From: Eubacteriales bacterium | GTDB taxonomy: Bacteria; Bacillota; Clostridia; Acetivibrionales; JANLFN01 | NCBI GenBank assembly: GCA_024655885.1 | Contig: JANLFN010000019.1 | Coordinates: 1 to 45,209, forward strand | Direction: 5' to 3' | DNA: 45,209 nt | Shown here: positions 1-8,323 of the stretch, one piece after another | Layout of the letters: each line of letters starts with the position of its first letter | Numbering within the stretch: the stretch's first letter is position 1 | Notes under the pieces: model-generated | What the model was told of the DNA's origin: nothing | Databases searched by the model: none | Seen by the model: the letters and a program-made list of their open reading frames with translations, nothing else | Translations under genes and position numbers: made by a program

Positions 1-68
1 GCCTTTACTTCCTCCAGCACCGCGTCTTCATTGAGGTCTGCCATTGCATCTACCAATTTTTTACTCAT
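1..68 (-). CDS. Corrinoid (B12-binding) methyltransferase subunit, N-terminal fragment
   Basis: Only the first 22 codons lie in the window; the gene runs off the left edge. The reading begins MSKKLVDAMADLNEDAVLEE, closely matching the start of the broken corrinoid gene at 2638-2945. This is the N-terminal helical cap of MtbC/MttC/MtaC-type corrinoid proteins, which carry a methyl group between a substrate-specific methyltransferase and an acceptor-side enzyme. The ATG is preceded by an AGGAGGT-type ribosome site (complement of 76-82). It lies downstream of two MFS genes on the same strand, so the locus is probably a methyl-compound demethylation operon. The substrate cannot be told from here. 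Confidence 0.75.
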   Translation of the reverse strand, partial: MSKKLVDAMADLNEDAVLEEVK

Positions 69-134
69 AATAAATAACCTCCTTTATTTGTATATATGCT
101 AAAAAAATTAATGTTTGTACTGCTCGGACATAAT

Positions 135-1337
135 TTATTGGCTTACTTGGCTTACTACAGAAGGAACCACTTCTTTGGGCTTGACAAAAGCAACAAAGAG
201 TATAATCACAACAGCTGCAACCACAAGTCCGGGGCCGGCTGTCATCCAGGAAGCCCTGTTGCCCGTCAGCCCCAGTGCCTTGTTGATGGCGATATAGAGG
301 ATGGGGGAGAGGAATTGGGCGAAGGACTGTGCAACGATATACAAACTGACAGCGCGTGTTGTGGCCTGTTTATCCACACTTGCGATTACTTTAAGAGTAA
401 CGCACGGGTTATATAGTCCGAAGCCTAAACCGAATATGAAGCCGCCTACCATGAACAAGCCTATGGAGTTCACAAACAGCAGCATTACCAGTGAAGCCCC
501 TACAAGTCCTACGGCAATAGCAACGGTGTACCTCTTGAATATCTGTTCTATCTTTGCAAAAGCCAGACCTGCCAGGAAGGCTCCTACAGTGAACAGCGTA
601 GATACAATTCCGGCCTGGGCCACATCTCCGACCTTGTCCACCACAACCACAATAGACAAATTCGTGGTAAAGGAGACCATCAAAAGGTTATAGCCGATGT
701 TCAACAATATGATAATATATGTCCAGGGCTTTAATTTTGCTTTCGCCGTATTTCCCGAAGCAGAGGAAACAGGCTTTCTTTCAGGCTCCGGCAGTTTGAA
801 GAGAACGATAATAAATACTACGGCTATGGACAACATGAGCAGAAATGCGTATTTCCATCTAATGACGGCCAGGTATCCGGCAGCAAGGGAGAACACAATT
901 CCTGCAGCGGTTCCGACAGCGCCTCTTAAGCCCATCATCTGCTGCCTTTCGCTTCCTTCAAACAGTTCTCCGATGAGACTGGAAGCCAGCGGGAATACAA
1001 TGCCCAGACCGATGCCATAAATCATCCTAAAAATCAAAATAACAGTGATGTTGTTAAAAAAGACCGGACCTATACCGCCGATGAAGGTAAATGCGCAGGC
1101 GGCGAATACAAGAGTTCTCCTGCTTAAAACCCTCTCGACCGCTCCGAGAATCAATGCGACGGCCATCATTGTGAAATTAGGGATCGTTAAAATTTGTTTA
1201 AGCAACTCAGGGTTCACATCTGGGAATTCCTTAACCATAGCGCCAATTACAGGCATTGCTATTTGGGTGGTATACATAACTACCGGTAAAGACAATACAG
1301 CAATTTTCGCGGCAATTCCGTATTTCCTTTCACTCAT
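135..1337 (-). CDS. MFS transporter, paralogue B
   Basis: A 400-residue major facilitator with about 12 hydrophobic segments and a central charged loop (LPEPERKP). The loop after TM2 holds a motif-A-like stretch near residues 65-74 (GAVERVLSRR). The block GELFEGSERQQMMGLRGAVG is almost the same in the neighbour at 1413-2603, so the two are tandem duplicates. The start chosen is the ATG at 1337 (MSERKYG), which has AGAGGTG at good spacing; an upstream in-frame extension to 1376 has no better site. Substrate unknown. Its place between two corrinoid genes suggests uptake of a methylated compound or export of the demethylated product. Inner membrane location follows from the family. Confidence 0.85.
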   Translation of the reverse strand: MSERKYGIAAKIAVLSLPVVMYTTQIAMPVIGAMVKEFPDVNPELLKQILTIPNFTMMAVALILGAVERVLSRRTLVFAACAFTFIGGIGPVFFNNITVILIFRMIYGIGLGIVFPLASSLIGELFEGSERQQMMGLRGAVGTAAGIVFSLAAGYLAVIRWKYAFLLMLSIAVVFIIVLFKLPEPERKPVSSASGNTAKAKLKPWTYIIILLNIGYNLLMVSFTTNLSIVVVVDKVGDVAQAGIVSTLFTVGAFLAGLAFAKIEQIFKRYTVAIAVGLVGASLVMLLFVNSIGLFMVGGFIFGLGFGLYNPCVTLKVIASVDKQATTRAVSLYIVAQSFAQFLSPILYIAINKALGLTGNRASWMTAGPGLVVAAVVIILFVAFVKPKEVVPSVVSQVSQ

Positions 1338-1412
1338 TGAATCTACACCTCTCTTCTTTGTATAATTACACCTCATATATTTTTTTGAGTATTTAGCTTA
1401 TCTGGAAATATT

Positions 1413-2603
1413 TTATTGGCTCACGGTAGTCGCTGCCGCTGTTTTGGGCTTTGTAAAAGTGACAAAAAGTATAATCGCAGCAGTTGCTATCAGAAGTGTT
1501 GGTGCAGCTATCATCCAGGCAGCTTTGACGCTTGTCATGCCTAGGCTCCTAGTGATGAACATAAATATGATGGGCGATAAAAACTGTGCCCCGGCTTGAG
1601 AGACAATATATAGGCTGACGGCACGGGTTGTGGCCTGTTTATCCACACTTCCTATGACTTTAAGAGTAACGCATGGGTTGTACAAGCCAAAGCCGAAACC
1701 TAATATAAAGGCTCCTGCAAAAAACAGAGTGATGGAATTTGCTAGCAGAAGTATGAGCAATCCTCCCCCTACAAGCCCTACGGCCAGGGCTACAGTATAC
1801 CTCTTTATGGCCTGTTCTATTTTGGCAAAGGAAAGACCTGCCAGGAAAGCGGCTATCGTATAAAAGGAAGATACGATGCCAGCTTGAGCCACAGTTCCGA
1901 TTTTGCCCACAACCACCACAACCGACATATTTACAGAATAAGTGAGCAACAATATGTTATAACCAATGTTCAGCAGTATGATAATATATGCCCATTTCGA
2001 TAATCTAATTTTCTCTGCAGGCCCATTTCCTGAGCTCTTTTTTCTTTCAGGCTCCGGCAGCTTGAAAAAAGTGACGAAGAACACTAATACAGCAGTCAGC
2101 ATCAGCAGGAATGCATGCCTCCAGCCATTGACAGCCAAAAATCCGGCACCCAGCGAAAATAGAAATCCTGCGGCGGTTCCGACGGCACCCCTTAAGCCCA
2201 TCATCTGTTGCCTTTCAGCCCCTTCGAATAATTCTCCGATAATACCGGAGGCCAAGGGGAATGCGATGCCCAGGCCCACGCCGAAAACAGCTCTGGCCAC
2301 CAATATCTGGATGATACTATTTAAAAACATCGGAGCTATACCGCCAATAGTCAAAAATCCACAGGCCGTGAACACAAGAGTTCTTCTTTTTATGCGGCTC
2401 TCAATGGCTCCGATTAGCAACGCGACAATCATGGTGGAAAATTGGGGCATTGTCTGAATCAATTTAACCAGGTCAGGATTTTCATTGGGAAATGCTTTGA
2501 CAATAGACCCGATAATAGGGGTTGTAATACTTGATAAATACAAGGTTACGGCTATGGATAATACAGCAACTTTTGCACCAATTCCATATTTTTTTTCACT
2601 CAT
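1413..2603 (-). CDS. MFS transporter, paralogue A
   Basis: A 396-residue 12-TM major facilitator, paralogous along its whole length to the next gene downstream; both begin MSE(K/R)KYGI and share long identical blocks in TM4-TM5 and TM9-TM10 (FGFGLYNPCVTLKVIGSVDK here). The ATG at 2603 is favoured, with AAAGGGTG upstream; an in-frame TTG lies at 2624. Only 34 bases separate it from the remains of a corrinoid gene, and 75 bases separate it from paralogue B, so the three probably formed one transcript. Keeping two near-duplicate carriers may mean two related substrates or import/export partners. Neither can be decided from sequence. Confidence 0.85.
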   Translation of the reverse strand: MSEKKYGIGAKVAVLSIAVTLYLSSITTPIIGSIVKAFPNENPDLVKLIQTMPQFSTMIVALLIGAIESRIKRRTLVFTACGFLTIGGIAPMFLNSIIQILVARAVFGVGLGIAFPLASGIIGELFEGAERQQMMGLRGAVGTAAGFLFSLGAGFLAVNGWRHAFLLMLTAVLVFFVTFFKLPEPERKKSSGNGPAEKIRLSKWAYIIILLNIGYNILLLTYSVNMSVVVVVGKIGTVAQAGIVSSFYTIAAFLAGLSFAKIEQAIKRYTVALAVGLVGGGLLILLLANSITLFFAGAFILGFGFGLYNPCVTLKVIGSVDKQATTRAVSLYIVSQAGAQFLSPIIFMFITRSLGMTSVKAAWMIAAPTLLIATAAIILFVTFTKPKTAAATTVSQ

Positions 2604-2637
2604 TGAATCTACACACCCTTTCAATAAAGATTTCTAA

Positions 2638-2945
2638 TCATGATAAATCCTTCATTTTGCCGATGTCGTGGATGTGGTCATAGATGGTGCCATATTTGGA
2701 TGCGGTATCGGCATCCCTGTTTCCCCCAGCAGATGGGAGACCTCATAGAATATTTCCGCCGACGTCATGAGCTGGGACAGGGAGTATTCCTTTTCCTCAA
2801 ATCTCTTTCCCACAATGCCCATGCCCTCCTGAAGGGATGCGATGATGTCCAGGACAGGTGCATTCAGGGTTTTTAACGCCTTTACTTCCTCCATCACCAG
2901 GTCTTCATCCAGTTCCGCCATTGCTTCAACCAGTTTTTTGTTCAT
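2638..2945 (-). pseudogene. Corrinoid protein, frameshifted and truncated
   Basis: From the ATG at 2945 (strong G-rich ribosome site) the reading MNKKLVEAMAELDEDLVMEE and onward is the roughly 80-residue helical cap of corrinoid proteins. It then departs from the family and stops at 2652. In another frame the same DNA reads YGTIYDHIHDIGKMKDLS, which contains the DxHxxG cobalamin-ligand motif (D-H-I-H-D-I-G), and stops at 2638-2640. So a frameshift lies just before the motif, and the rest of the B12-binding Rossmann domain is gone, replaced by the MFS promoter region. A 97-residue cap-only protein could still be made, but it could not bind cobalamin in the usual way. Confidence 0.75.
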
Positions 2946-3074
2946 ATTACCCCCCCTTCTTTTATTGTTATTATTAAAGTTATTATTAAAACCTCCACAT
3001 GCGCCTTTGGGCACACGGTGTTTTAATTCAACTTAGTCCCTCCGTCTTTGCAGCGGAGGGGAAACTTGTCTTTT

Positions 3075-3311
3075 TTAACAGGCCTTCTTCTCAACTTGAC
3101 GGGCTTTGTAGTTTACGATTGCTTCCAGGGTTAAGCCCACAGCGGTACATATTGCTGCGGCTTCATCACTGTAAACCCTGCGGCGTGTGTTCAGTAGCTT
3201 TGAAAAAACGCCTTTAGGGATTCCCGCTTTGTCCGCAAGTCCAGTCTGATCAATAGAGTTATCTTCGATGTAGCTTTTTAAGCCTTGCTTGAATCTCTCT
3301 TCAAATGACAT
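3075..3311 (-). CDS. Small XRE-like HTH protein
   Basis: A 78-residue protein made almost entirely of a helix-turn-helix-like fold (LADKAGIPKGVFSKLLNTRR, residues about 26-45), ending in a basic tail. The ATG at 3311 is chosen because AGAGGTG lies eight bases before it; a GTG three codons earlier overlaps that site. It is transcribed divergently from the XRE regulator at 3460 and has its own TTGACA/TATTAT promoter. It probably binds DNA, but could be a small antirepressor-like partner. Target genes are not known; the neighbouring corrinoid/MFS locus lies downstream on the same strand. Confidence 0.6.
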   Translation of the reverse strand: MSFEERFKQGLKSYIEDNSIDQTGLADKAGIPKGVFSKLLNTRRRVYSDEAAAICTAVGLTLEAIVNYKARQVEKKAC

Positions 3312-3351
3312 AATATGCACCTCTTTTCTTTATTTTGTAGAATATAGTAAC

Positions 3352-3380
3352 ATAATACTCTTGATTTTGTTGTATGTCAA
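3352..3380 (-). promoter_or_regulatory. Sigma-A promoter for the minus-strand HTH gene
   Basis: On the minus strand TTGACA (3380-3375) is followed after 17 bases by TATTAT (3357-3352), about 40 bases before the start at 3311. Seen directly; strength inferred. Confidence 0.7.
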
Positions 3381-3382
3381 TG

Positions 3383-3399
3383 CAATATTCTTTGTATTG
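3383..3399. promoter_or_regulatory. Candidate operator between divergent XRE genes
   Basis: CAATA, seven bases, TATTG: a short perfect inverted repeat placed between the two outward-facing -35 boxes. It is a plausible binding site for one of the two flanking HTH proteins. The arms are only 5 bp, so this is weak by itself. Confidence 0.35.
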
Positions 3400-3410
3400 T
3401 TGAGCCGTTA

Positions 3411-3438
3411 TTGACAATTCTTAATTATGCATTAAAAT
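3411..3438 (+). promoter_or_regulatory. Sigma-A promoter for the plus-strand XRE gene
   Basis: TTGACA at 3411-3416, 16-base spacer, TAAAAT at 3433-3438, with the GTG start 21 bases further on. The short leader leaves just enough room for AGAGGTGG. Confidence 0.7.
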
Positions 3439-3459
3439 ATTAAGTAAGAGGTGGGTTTG

Positions 3460-3828
3460 GTGTTCAAAAAAGAAATAGGGAACCGATTGAGAATGGCGAG
3501 GGAAAACGCCAATCTTACACAGGGCGATGTAGCTAAAATGATCAACTCAACATTTCAGAAAATAAGCAGTTTTGAGACCGGGCGGACGAGAGTGGACCTC
3601 GAAACCCTTGTCAAATTATGTAGCATTTATGACGTAGAACCTGACTATGTGCTGGGCACCAAGAAGAATGAATCGGGCCACATCGCCGTGAAGCCCGAAG
3701 AGGCCGATATCCTCAGGAAATACCGTCAGCTGCCTGACCCTGTCAAGGAAGATATCCGGGATTACATCGATATGAAGTATGCCAAAGTCACAACGGCAAC
3801 GCAGAAACAGGAAAATTTCCTTAAATAA
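3460..3828 (+). CDS. XRE-family transcriptional regulator
   Basis: A 122-residue regulator. Residues about 5-60 form a Cro/CI-type helix-turn-helix (NLTQGDVAKMINSTFQKISS then ETGRTRVDLETLVKL). A short C-terminal region (LRKYRQLPDPVKEDIRDYID) is typical of clostridial XRE repressors. Three in-frame starts exist (GTG 3451, TTG 3457, GTG 3460); the GTG at 3460 best fits AGAGGTGG at 3447-3454. It faces away from the small HTH gene, with the two promoters sharing a 30-base core, so mutual or auto-regulation is likely. Effector unknown. Confidence 0.85.
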   Translation: MFKKEIGNRLRMARENANLTQGDVAKMINSTFQKISSFETGRTRVDLETLVKLCSIYDVEPDYVLGTKKNESGHIAVKPEEADILRKYRQLPDPVKEDIRDYIDMKYAKVTTATQKQENFLK

Positions 3829-4264
3829 TCGTATGCATTTTCACCAGACGTCCACCACTATTGCTTCAGTTTTCAAGGACCATATAAAAATATGCCAAAC
3901 CGTCGGCAGTTTAAGACAGCGCTCTATATGAAAATACTGGATTTCAGCATCCTGTTGTGAAAGATAACGCACTTTAGACCTTGCAATAGCTAAATAATAA
4001 TCTCTTTTCAATATATTTACAGCAATTTCTCCATTGCAAATGCCGTGAGCCTAAACACTGGAGCCGTTGAAACAGCCGGGAGATTCTATTCTAAAGTATG
4101 ACATCTGTAATCCAAAATATGATATAAACGTCTAGTCAAGTACTTTATTTGACTACATTTTTATTATAGAGCCAAGAGAAAGAAATGTCTTTGTGGTGAG
4201 AATTGAAATAAAAGCTCCACACTTGTGCTTTTTTACAATAATCATGTTATAGGGGGCATGGCTA
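3829..4264. other. 436-base intergenic region with an unassigned open frame
   Basis: No recognised gene. The minus strand is open from 4050 to the TGA at 3841-3843 (69 codons), reading AVNILKRDYYLAIARSKV and later IERCLKLPTVWHIFIWSLK. It has no convincing ribosome site or ATG and looks like a fragment of some older gene that I do not recognise. At 4134-4154 AGTCAA and TTGACT form a 6-bp inverted repeat with a 9-base spacer, upstream of the PucR gene; it may be a regulator site. Confidence 0.3.
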
Positions 4265-5827
4265 ATGGGTTTGAGCATTATGGAATTGTGTGAAAAACTC
4301 AAGCACTACAGCGCTGAGACATATGTGGGCAGAAATGAAACTGCATGGGTGAAAAGCGTAAAATTCCTATCCCAAAAACGGTCTTCCTTTGAATCCGACA
4401 CCCTTTATATCTGTTCGTCACCCGACCTCCTCCGTTTGATTCCGCCGGACCAATGCATAAATCTCATGTGTGTAAATAACAACCACCCCGGCGCGTACAG
4501 GGAACAGCACAGCTCTTTGAATTTTTTAATCCTCCATAAGGCGGTGGACCTGTATGAGATTTACGAAGAAACACAGGATTTGCTGTCCAAAAGCAACAGG
4601 GTTGACAACAATTCAAGAAAGTTTCTGGATGCCCTCATCAGCAACAAAGGCCTGCAGCATATTGTGGATGTGGCTTATGAGGTGCTGGGCAATCCCTGTG
4701 CGGTGAGTGATGTAAATTTCAACCTCCTGGCCTATTCAAAGGGAACCGAAATTAATGACCCGGTGCTGAACGAAGTGATCCGATGCGGGTATTGGCCCTA
4801 CCATCTGTTGAGATATCCTTCTCCTTACAGGAGGAGCTATAGGGAGTACGACGAAGGCAATAAACCCATGATATTAGAGCTTGGCGAGTCCAAATGCAGA
4901 AGGCTGTTCGGGAAGATAAAAATAAATTACAATCAGGTGGGCGTTTTCGCAGTATATGAAGGGATCAAGCCCTTTGAAGAAACAGACATCCAGCTGGTGG
5001 AGATCTTGTGCGGCGTTGTCTCCTGTGAAATGCAGAAAAACAGCCTGTATAATGACCTGACGGAGATCAACTACAAGAAGTTTTTTATTGACATGCTGGA
5101 GGGGAGAATAGTGGAGGAGAATGCCATACAGAACAATTTAAAAATTCTGGGCATGAAATTGGGGAAAAAACTGTGTATCCTCTCAGTGGATTCGAGGTTT
5201 GGCAAAAGGTTCCCAAAGCCCTATATAAGGACCATGCTGGAGCAATTGATACCCAACTGCAAGGCTGTTGTCTATGGGGAGTACATTGTGGCTTTCATTC
5301 TGGATGCCACCGAGAATTTCTATGGTGAATTTTATTTTAACGAATTGGTGAAATTCCTTAAGGAAAATAAGCTGTATGCCGGCATCAGCCGGTGCTTCTG
5401 CAGGCTGACCGACGTCAGAAAATATTTCCTTCAGTCCATAAAATCCATCGACCTTGGGATGAAGATGAAAATTCAAAACAATTTTTACGACTATGAAGAA
5501 TATATGATATACAACCTGGTAGACACGATTACGGTTCGGGAGGCAAAAGAGCTGTGCCATCCGCTGGTGACAAAAATACTCAAATATGACTTTGCCAACA
5601 ACACCTTTTATGCCCAGACCCTCTATACCTATCTATCCAGAGGCAAAAATCATATTTCCACCGCGGATTGCCTCCACATTCACCGGAACACCCTTCAGTA
5701 CCGCATCGGAAGGATAGAAGAACTGTTCGGCATCGATTGGGATAACGGCAATTTGCTCCTGCAGATCCACCTCTCCTTTAAAATATTGGAGTATATTGGT
5801 GAGACATGGCCCACCGCCGCAAATTAG
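4265..5827 (+). CDS. PucR-family transcriptional regulator
   Basis: A 520-residue one-component regulator. The last 60 residues hold the PucR C-terminal HTH (HISTADCLHIHRNTLQYRIG, then RIEELFGIDW). Residues about 130-250 resemble a GAF-like sensory region and 265-400 the central GGDEF-related domain of CdaR/PucR proteins. The ATG at 4265 follows AGGGGG at proper spacing. Family members usually activate catabolic genes for a small molecule. The nearest candidates here are the corrinoid/MFS genes on the opposite strand about 1.3 kb upstream. No terminator-like hairpin is obvious before the convergent splB gene, which ends 29 bases away. Confidence 0.85.
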   Translation: MGLSIMELCEKLKHYSAETYVGRNETAWVKSVKFLSQKRSSFESDTLYICSSPDLLRLIPPDQCINLMCVNNNHPGAYREQHSSLNFLILHKAVDLYEIYEETQDLLSKSNRVDNNSRKFLDALISNKGLQHIVDVAYEVLGNPCAVSDVNFNLLAYSKGTEINDPVLNEVIRCGYWPYHLLRYPSPYRRSYREYDEGNKPMILELGESKCRRLFGKIKINYNQVGVFAVYEGIKPFEETDIQLVEILCGVVSCEMQKNSLYNDLTEINYKKFFIDMLEGRIVEENAIQNNLKILGMKLGKKLCILSVDSRFGKRFPKPYIRTMLEQLIPNCKAVVYGEYIVAFILDATENFYGEFYFNELVKFLKENKLYAGISRCFCRLTDVRKYFLQSIKSIDLGMKMKIQNNFYDYEEYMIYNLVDTITVREAKELCHPLVTKILKYDFANNTFYAQTLYTYLSRGKNHISTADCLHIHRNTLQYRIGRIEELFGIDWDNGNLLLQIHLSFKILEYIGETWPTAAN

Positions 5828-5856
5828 AAACACAAGAAAGGGGGCCTCCCTGCGTT

Positions 5857-6885
5857 TTATGTGAAATACTCTATAACCGCTCCGGGAAATCTTTCTGAAA
5901 TCAGCGTTTGGATGTATTCCTTGATGTGTGAGGCTGTTTCCGCCGGATAGACATATTTAAACCTTCCGAACTTTCCCCACTTTAAAACCCGGCGGCTTTC
6001 TTCCATGTCCAGCTTTGTATTTGGAAACCTTTCCAGGATAAACTTTTTGGCGGCAGGGGTAAACCTGTGCTGTATCAGCTCAAAGGTGACGGGTTCTCCG
6101 GATTTGCCCGTATTTATCTGCCGTTTCAGCCTGTCAAAGAGCTCCAGGTATTCTTTTTCCCAGCGGTCGTACACCATGATGGGCGCTACAATAAAGCCGA
6201 TAGGATAGCCTGCGTCGGCAATTTTGGAAGCGGCGTCTATACGTTCGTCAAAGCCGGCCGTAGTGTGCTCGAAGCTGTCGATCACATATCTTGAATTGAT
6301 GCTCACCCTGAAACGGGTATGGCCGTTGTGCCTGAGGGTCAAGAGGGGGTCCACGTTATCGAACTTTGTGACTACCCTTAAGCGGGCGTTTTCAAGCTCC
6401 CCGAAAAATTCCACTGTTTTTGAGAGGCTTCCGGTAATATGCTCTATGGCCAGCGGGTCGCCTGCACTGGCGACTTCAAAGGTGGTCAAACGGTTTCCGT
6501 TCTTGACGATATGCTCCCGGATGGAAGTGAAAATCTCCTCAAGATTTACGTATGTCCTCAGATACAGTTTGCTGCTTTGAGTTGTATACAGATAACAGTA
6601 CTCACAGTTCCCGGGACAGCCCGTCACCAGGGAGAATTCAAAGTCGGCGGAAGGCCTGCAGACATCAAGCTTCAAGCTTTTTTTTACGGTTACGGCAAGG
6701 GTCTTCTTTGAGCTTGCGTATTTGGCGCCCGCCGTTGTGCCGGGTATGAAGCCGGCCACCTTTTGAAGAGGAGCCTTTATGACTTCCACATCTTTGTCCT
6801 GAAAGTAGCCGTATATCTTCTCCCCAAGGGGATAGCGGAGAGAGGGGGGGTCAAAAACAACCCTGTCGGGCATGAATAATTTCAT
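5857..6885 (-). CDS. splB: Spore photoproduct lyase, Cys-to-Ser variant
   Basis: A 342-residue radical-SAM enzyme that in its family reverses the 5-thyminyl-dihydrothymine spore photoproduct during germination. It aligns end to end with Bacillus SplB as I remember it, finishing in the same IEYFT. The cluster motif is C90-x3-C94-x2-C97 (TGCPGNCEYCYL), and the two catalytic-site tyrosines Y96 and Y98 are kept. The conserved cysteine that donates hydrogen in Bacillus (FEASCTSD) is a serine here: FEVASAGD, residue 140. Another cysteine, C76 (LDVCRPSAD), lies shortly before the cluster and could substitute. The start used is MKLFMPD at 6885, with AAGGTG upstream; an in-frame start at 6945 is possible. 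It marks the host as a spore former. Confidence 0.9.
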   Translation of the reverse strand: MKLFMPDRVVFDPPSLRYPLGEKIYGYFQDKDVEVIKAPLQKVAGFIPGTTAGAKYASSKKTLAVTVKKSLKLDVCRPSADFEFSLVTGCPGNCEYCYLYTTQSSKLYLRTYVNLEEIFTSIREHIVKNGNRLTTFEVASAGDPLAIEHITGSLSKTVEFFGELENARLRVVTKFDNVDPLLTLRHNGHTRFRVSINSRYVIDSFEHTTAGFDERIDAASKIADAGYPIGFIVAPIMVYDRWEKEYLELFDRLKRQINTGKSGEPVTFELIQHRFTPAAKKFILERFPNTKLDMEESRRVLKWGKFGRFKYVYPAETASHIKEYIQTLISERFPGAVIEYFT

Positions 6886-7135
6886 AAAGATTACTGCACC
6901 TTCCCGTTGTTTTTTGTTAATGGTTGCAGGCAATTTGCCGGTCAAACATTAAACTTATTATCCACTCTTTTCTTGATTTTATAATACATATTTTTTCCCT
7001 GTCCGGGGGTTATCCGCATCTCCCGCTTTTTTCCCATAGCCTTAAAAAATTGTAATGACAAAGAAGGATTTTTGCCGTTAATCTAGAATAGATATTCTTA
7101 TGCTGTTCATAAACTGAGATAAGGTAGGGGTTTGC

Positions 7136-7600
7136 ATGAATGTGGAATATATAAATCCGTTTATAGAAGCCAGTCAGACTGTGCTCAGACAGATTGCAGG
7201 GATTGAAGCGAAACTGGGAAAGGTTTATATTAAGAACTCACCCTATAAAAGCGACAGCATTATGGTAGTGGTGGGACTGACAGGAAAAATACGGGGCCAG
7301 GTCATATTTTCCATGGCGAGAGAGACGGGAATGAATATTGCGTCATGCATGATGGGAGGTATGCCTGTACCTGAGCTGGATGAAATTGCAAAGAGCGCAA
7401 TTTCGGAGCTTACAAACATGATTCTGGGTAACACTGCTACTTTGCTTTATAACAAGGGCGTTGGAGTGGAAATAACCCCCCCTTCGTTTTTAATGGGAGA
7501 AAATATAGAAATATCTCCTACAAAGATGAAAACCGTATGCATACCGTTATCTCTCAATGGAAAGTTTACCATAGAAATAGACATATCCGTTATGGAATAA
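7136..7600 (+). CDS. cheX: Chemotaxis phosphatase CheX
   Basis: A 154-residue CheC/CheX/FliY-family protein that dephosphorylates CheY-P. The single active-site helix is seen at residues about 84-101 (AISELTNMILGNT) with the paired Glu and Asn (E-x2-N) of the family. One such motif and a length near 155 fit CheX rather than CheC (two motifs) or FliY (longer, with a SpoA domain). It is monocistronic, with a strong terminator directly after it. No other chemotaxis genes are in the window. A short palindrome, AGAATAgaTATTCT, lies upstream near 7084-7098. Confidence 0.85.
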   Translation: MNVEYINPFIEASQTVLRQIAGIEAKLGKVYIKNSPYKSDSIMVVVGLTGKIRGQVIFSMARETGMNIASCMMGGMPVPELDEIAKSAISELTNMILGNTATLLYNKGVGVEITPPSFLMGENIEISPTKMKTVCIPLSLNGKFTIEIDISVME

Positions 7601-7621
7601 TTCCATGCGTAAGTCAAAAAG

Positions 7622-7670
7622 ACGGCGGTGAAGAATCCCCGGCGCCGAGGATTTTCCACCGCCGCCTTTT
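7622..7670 (+). terminator. Rho-independent terminator after cheX
   Basis: GGCGGTG...AATCC pairs with GGATT...CACCGCC around a GC-rich loop, followed by CTTTT. The stem is long, with small internal mismatches. Confidence 0.85.
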
Positions 7671-7790
7671 GATCTATAAGGGTCAAAATGTATGCAACGG
7701 TCATAAACAACTTTAACAGAGTTTATATTAAAAAAATTTTTTTATGGTATGATATATATAGATGATAAATTTTAACAGGAGGGCGTGCTT

Positions 7791-8288
7791 TTGACTGTCA
7801 ATGTAGTGCTTGTAGAGCCTGAAATCCCCCAGAATACGGGAAATATTGTAAGGACCTGCGCGGCGGTGGGGGCCAAGCTGCACCTGGTGAAACCACTGGG
7901 CTTTTCGGTGGAAAACAGGTATTTAAAACGTGCCGGACTGGACTATTGGGACAAGGCGGATATAAAATACTACGAAAACTTTACGGAATTCAGAGAACTG
8001 CACAGGGGAAAAGCGCTCTATTATGCGACCACAAAAGCCGTCAATACCTATGCGGATATCCGGTACCCCGAAGAGGTATTCCTGGTTTTCGGGAAGGAAA
8101 CGGCGGGCTTGCCGGAGGAGCTCTTAAAGGAAAACAAGGAGCGGTGCATCCGGATTCCCATGAGAGAGACCATACGGTCACTGAACCTGGCGAATTCGGT
8201 GGCCGTGATTCTATACGAGGTTATGAGGCAGCACGGATTTGACGGGCTCATGGAAAAAGGAAGACTGACAAAATACAATTGGGAGTAA
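7791..8288 (+). CDS. trmL: tRNA (cytidine/uridine-34-2'-O)-methyltransferase TrmL
   Basis: A 165-residue SPOUT-class methyltransferase that in its family methylates the wobble base of tRNA-Leu. The N-terminal VLVEPEIPQNTGNIVRTC, the middle VFGKETAGLP and the C-terminal RSLNLANSVAVILYE are the three conserved SPOUT blocks that form the trefoil knot and bind SAM. A TTG start at 7791 is chosen because AGGAGGG (7777-7783) is seven bases before it; the GTG at 7785 is too close. Length matches the stand-alone TrmL group. The peptidase gene follows 35 bases later and may share the transcript. Confidence 0.92.
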   Translation: MTVNVVLVEPEIPQNTGNIVRTCAAVGAKLHLVKPLGFSVENRYLKRAGLDYWDKADIKYYENFTEFRELHRGKALYYATTKAVNTYADIRYPEEVFLVFGKETAGLPEELLKENKERCIRIPMRETIRSLNLANSVAVILYEVMRQHGFDGLMEKGRLTKYNWE

Positions 8289-8323
8289 AATAGGGTTTTG
8301 AATATAAATCAGGGGTGGTATAT

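Noticed and set aside
135-1365. Long plus-strand frames opposite the MFS genes.
   Set aside because: They mirror the coding strand of clear membrane proteins; no ribosome sites and no family features.
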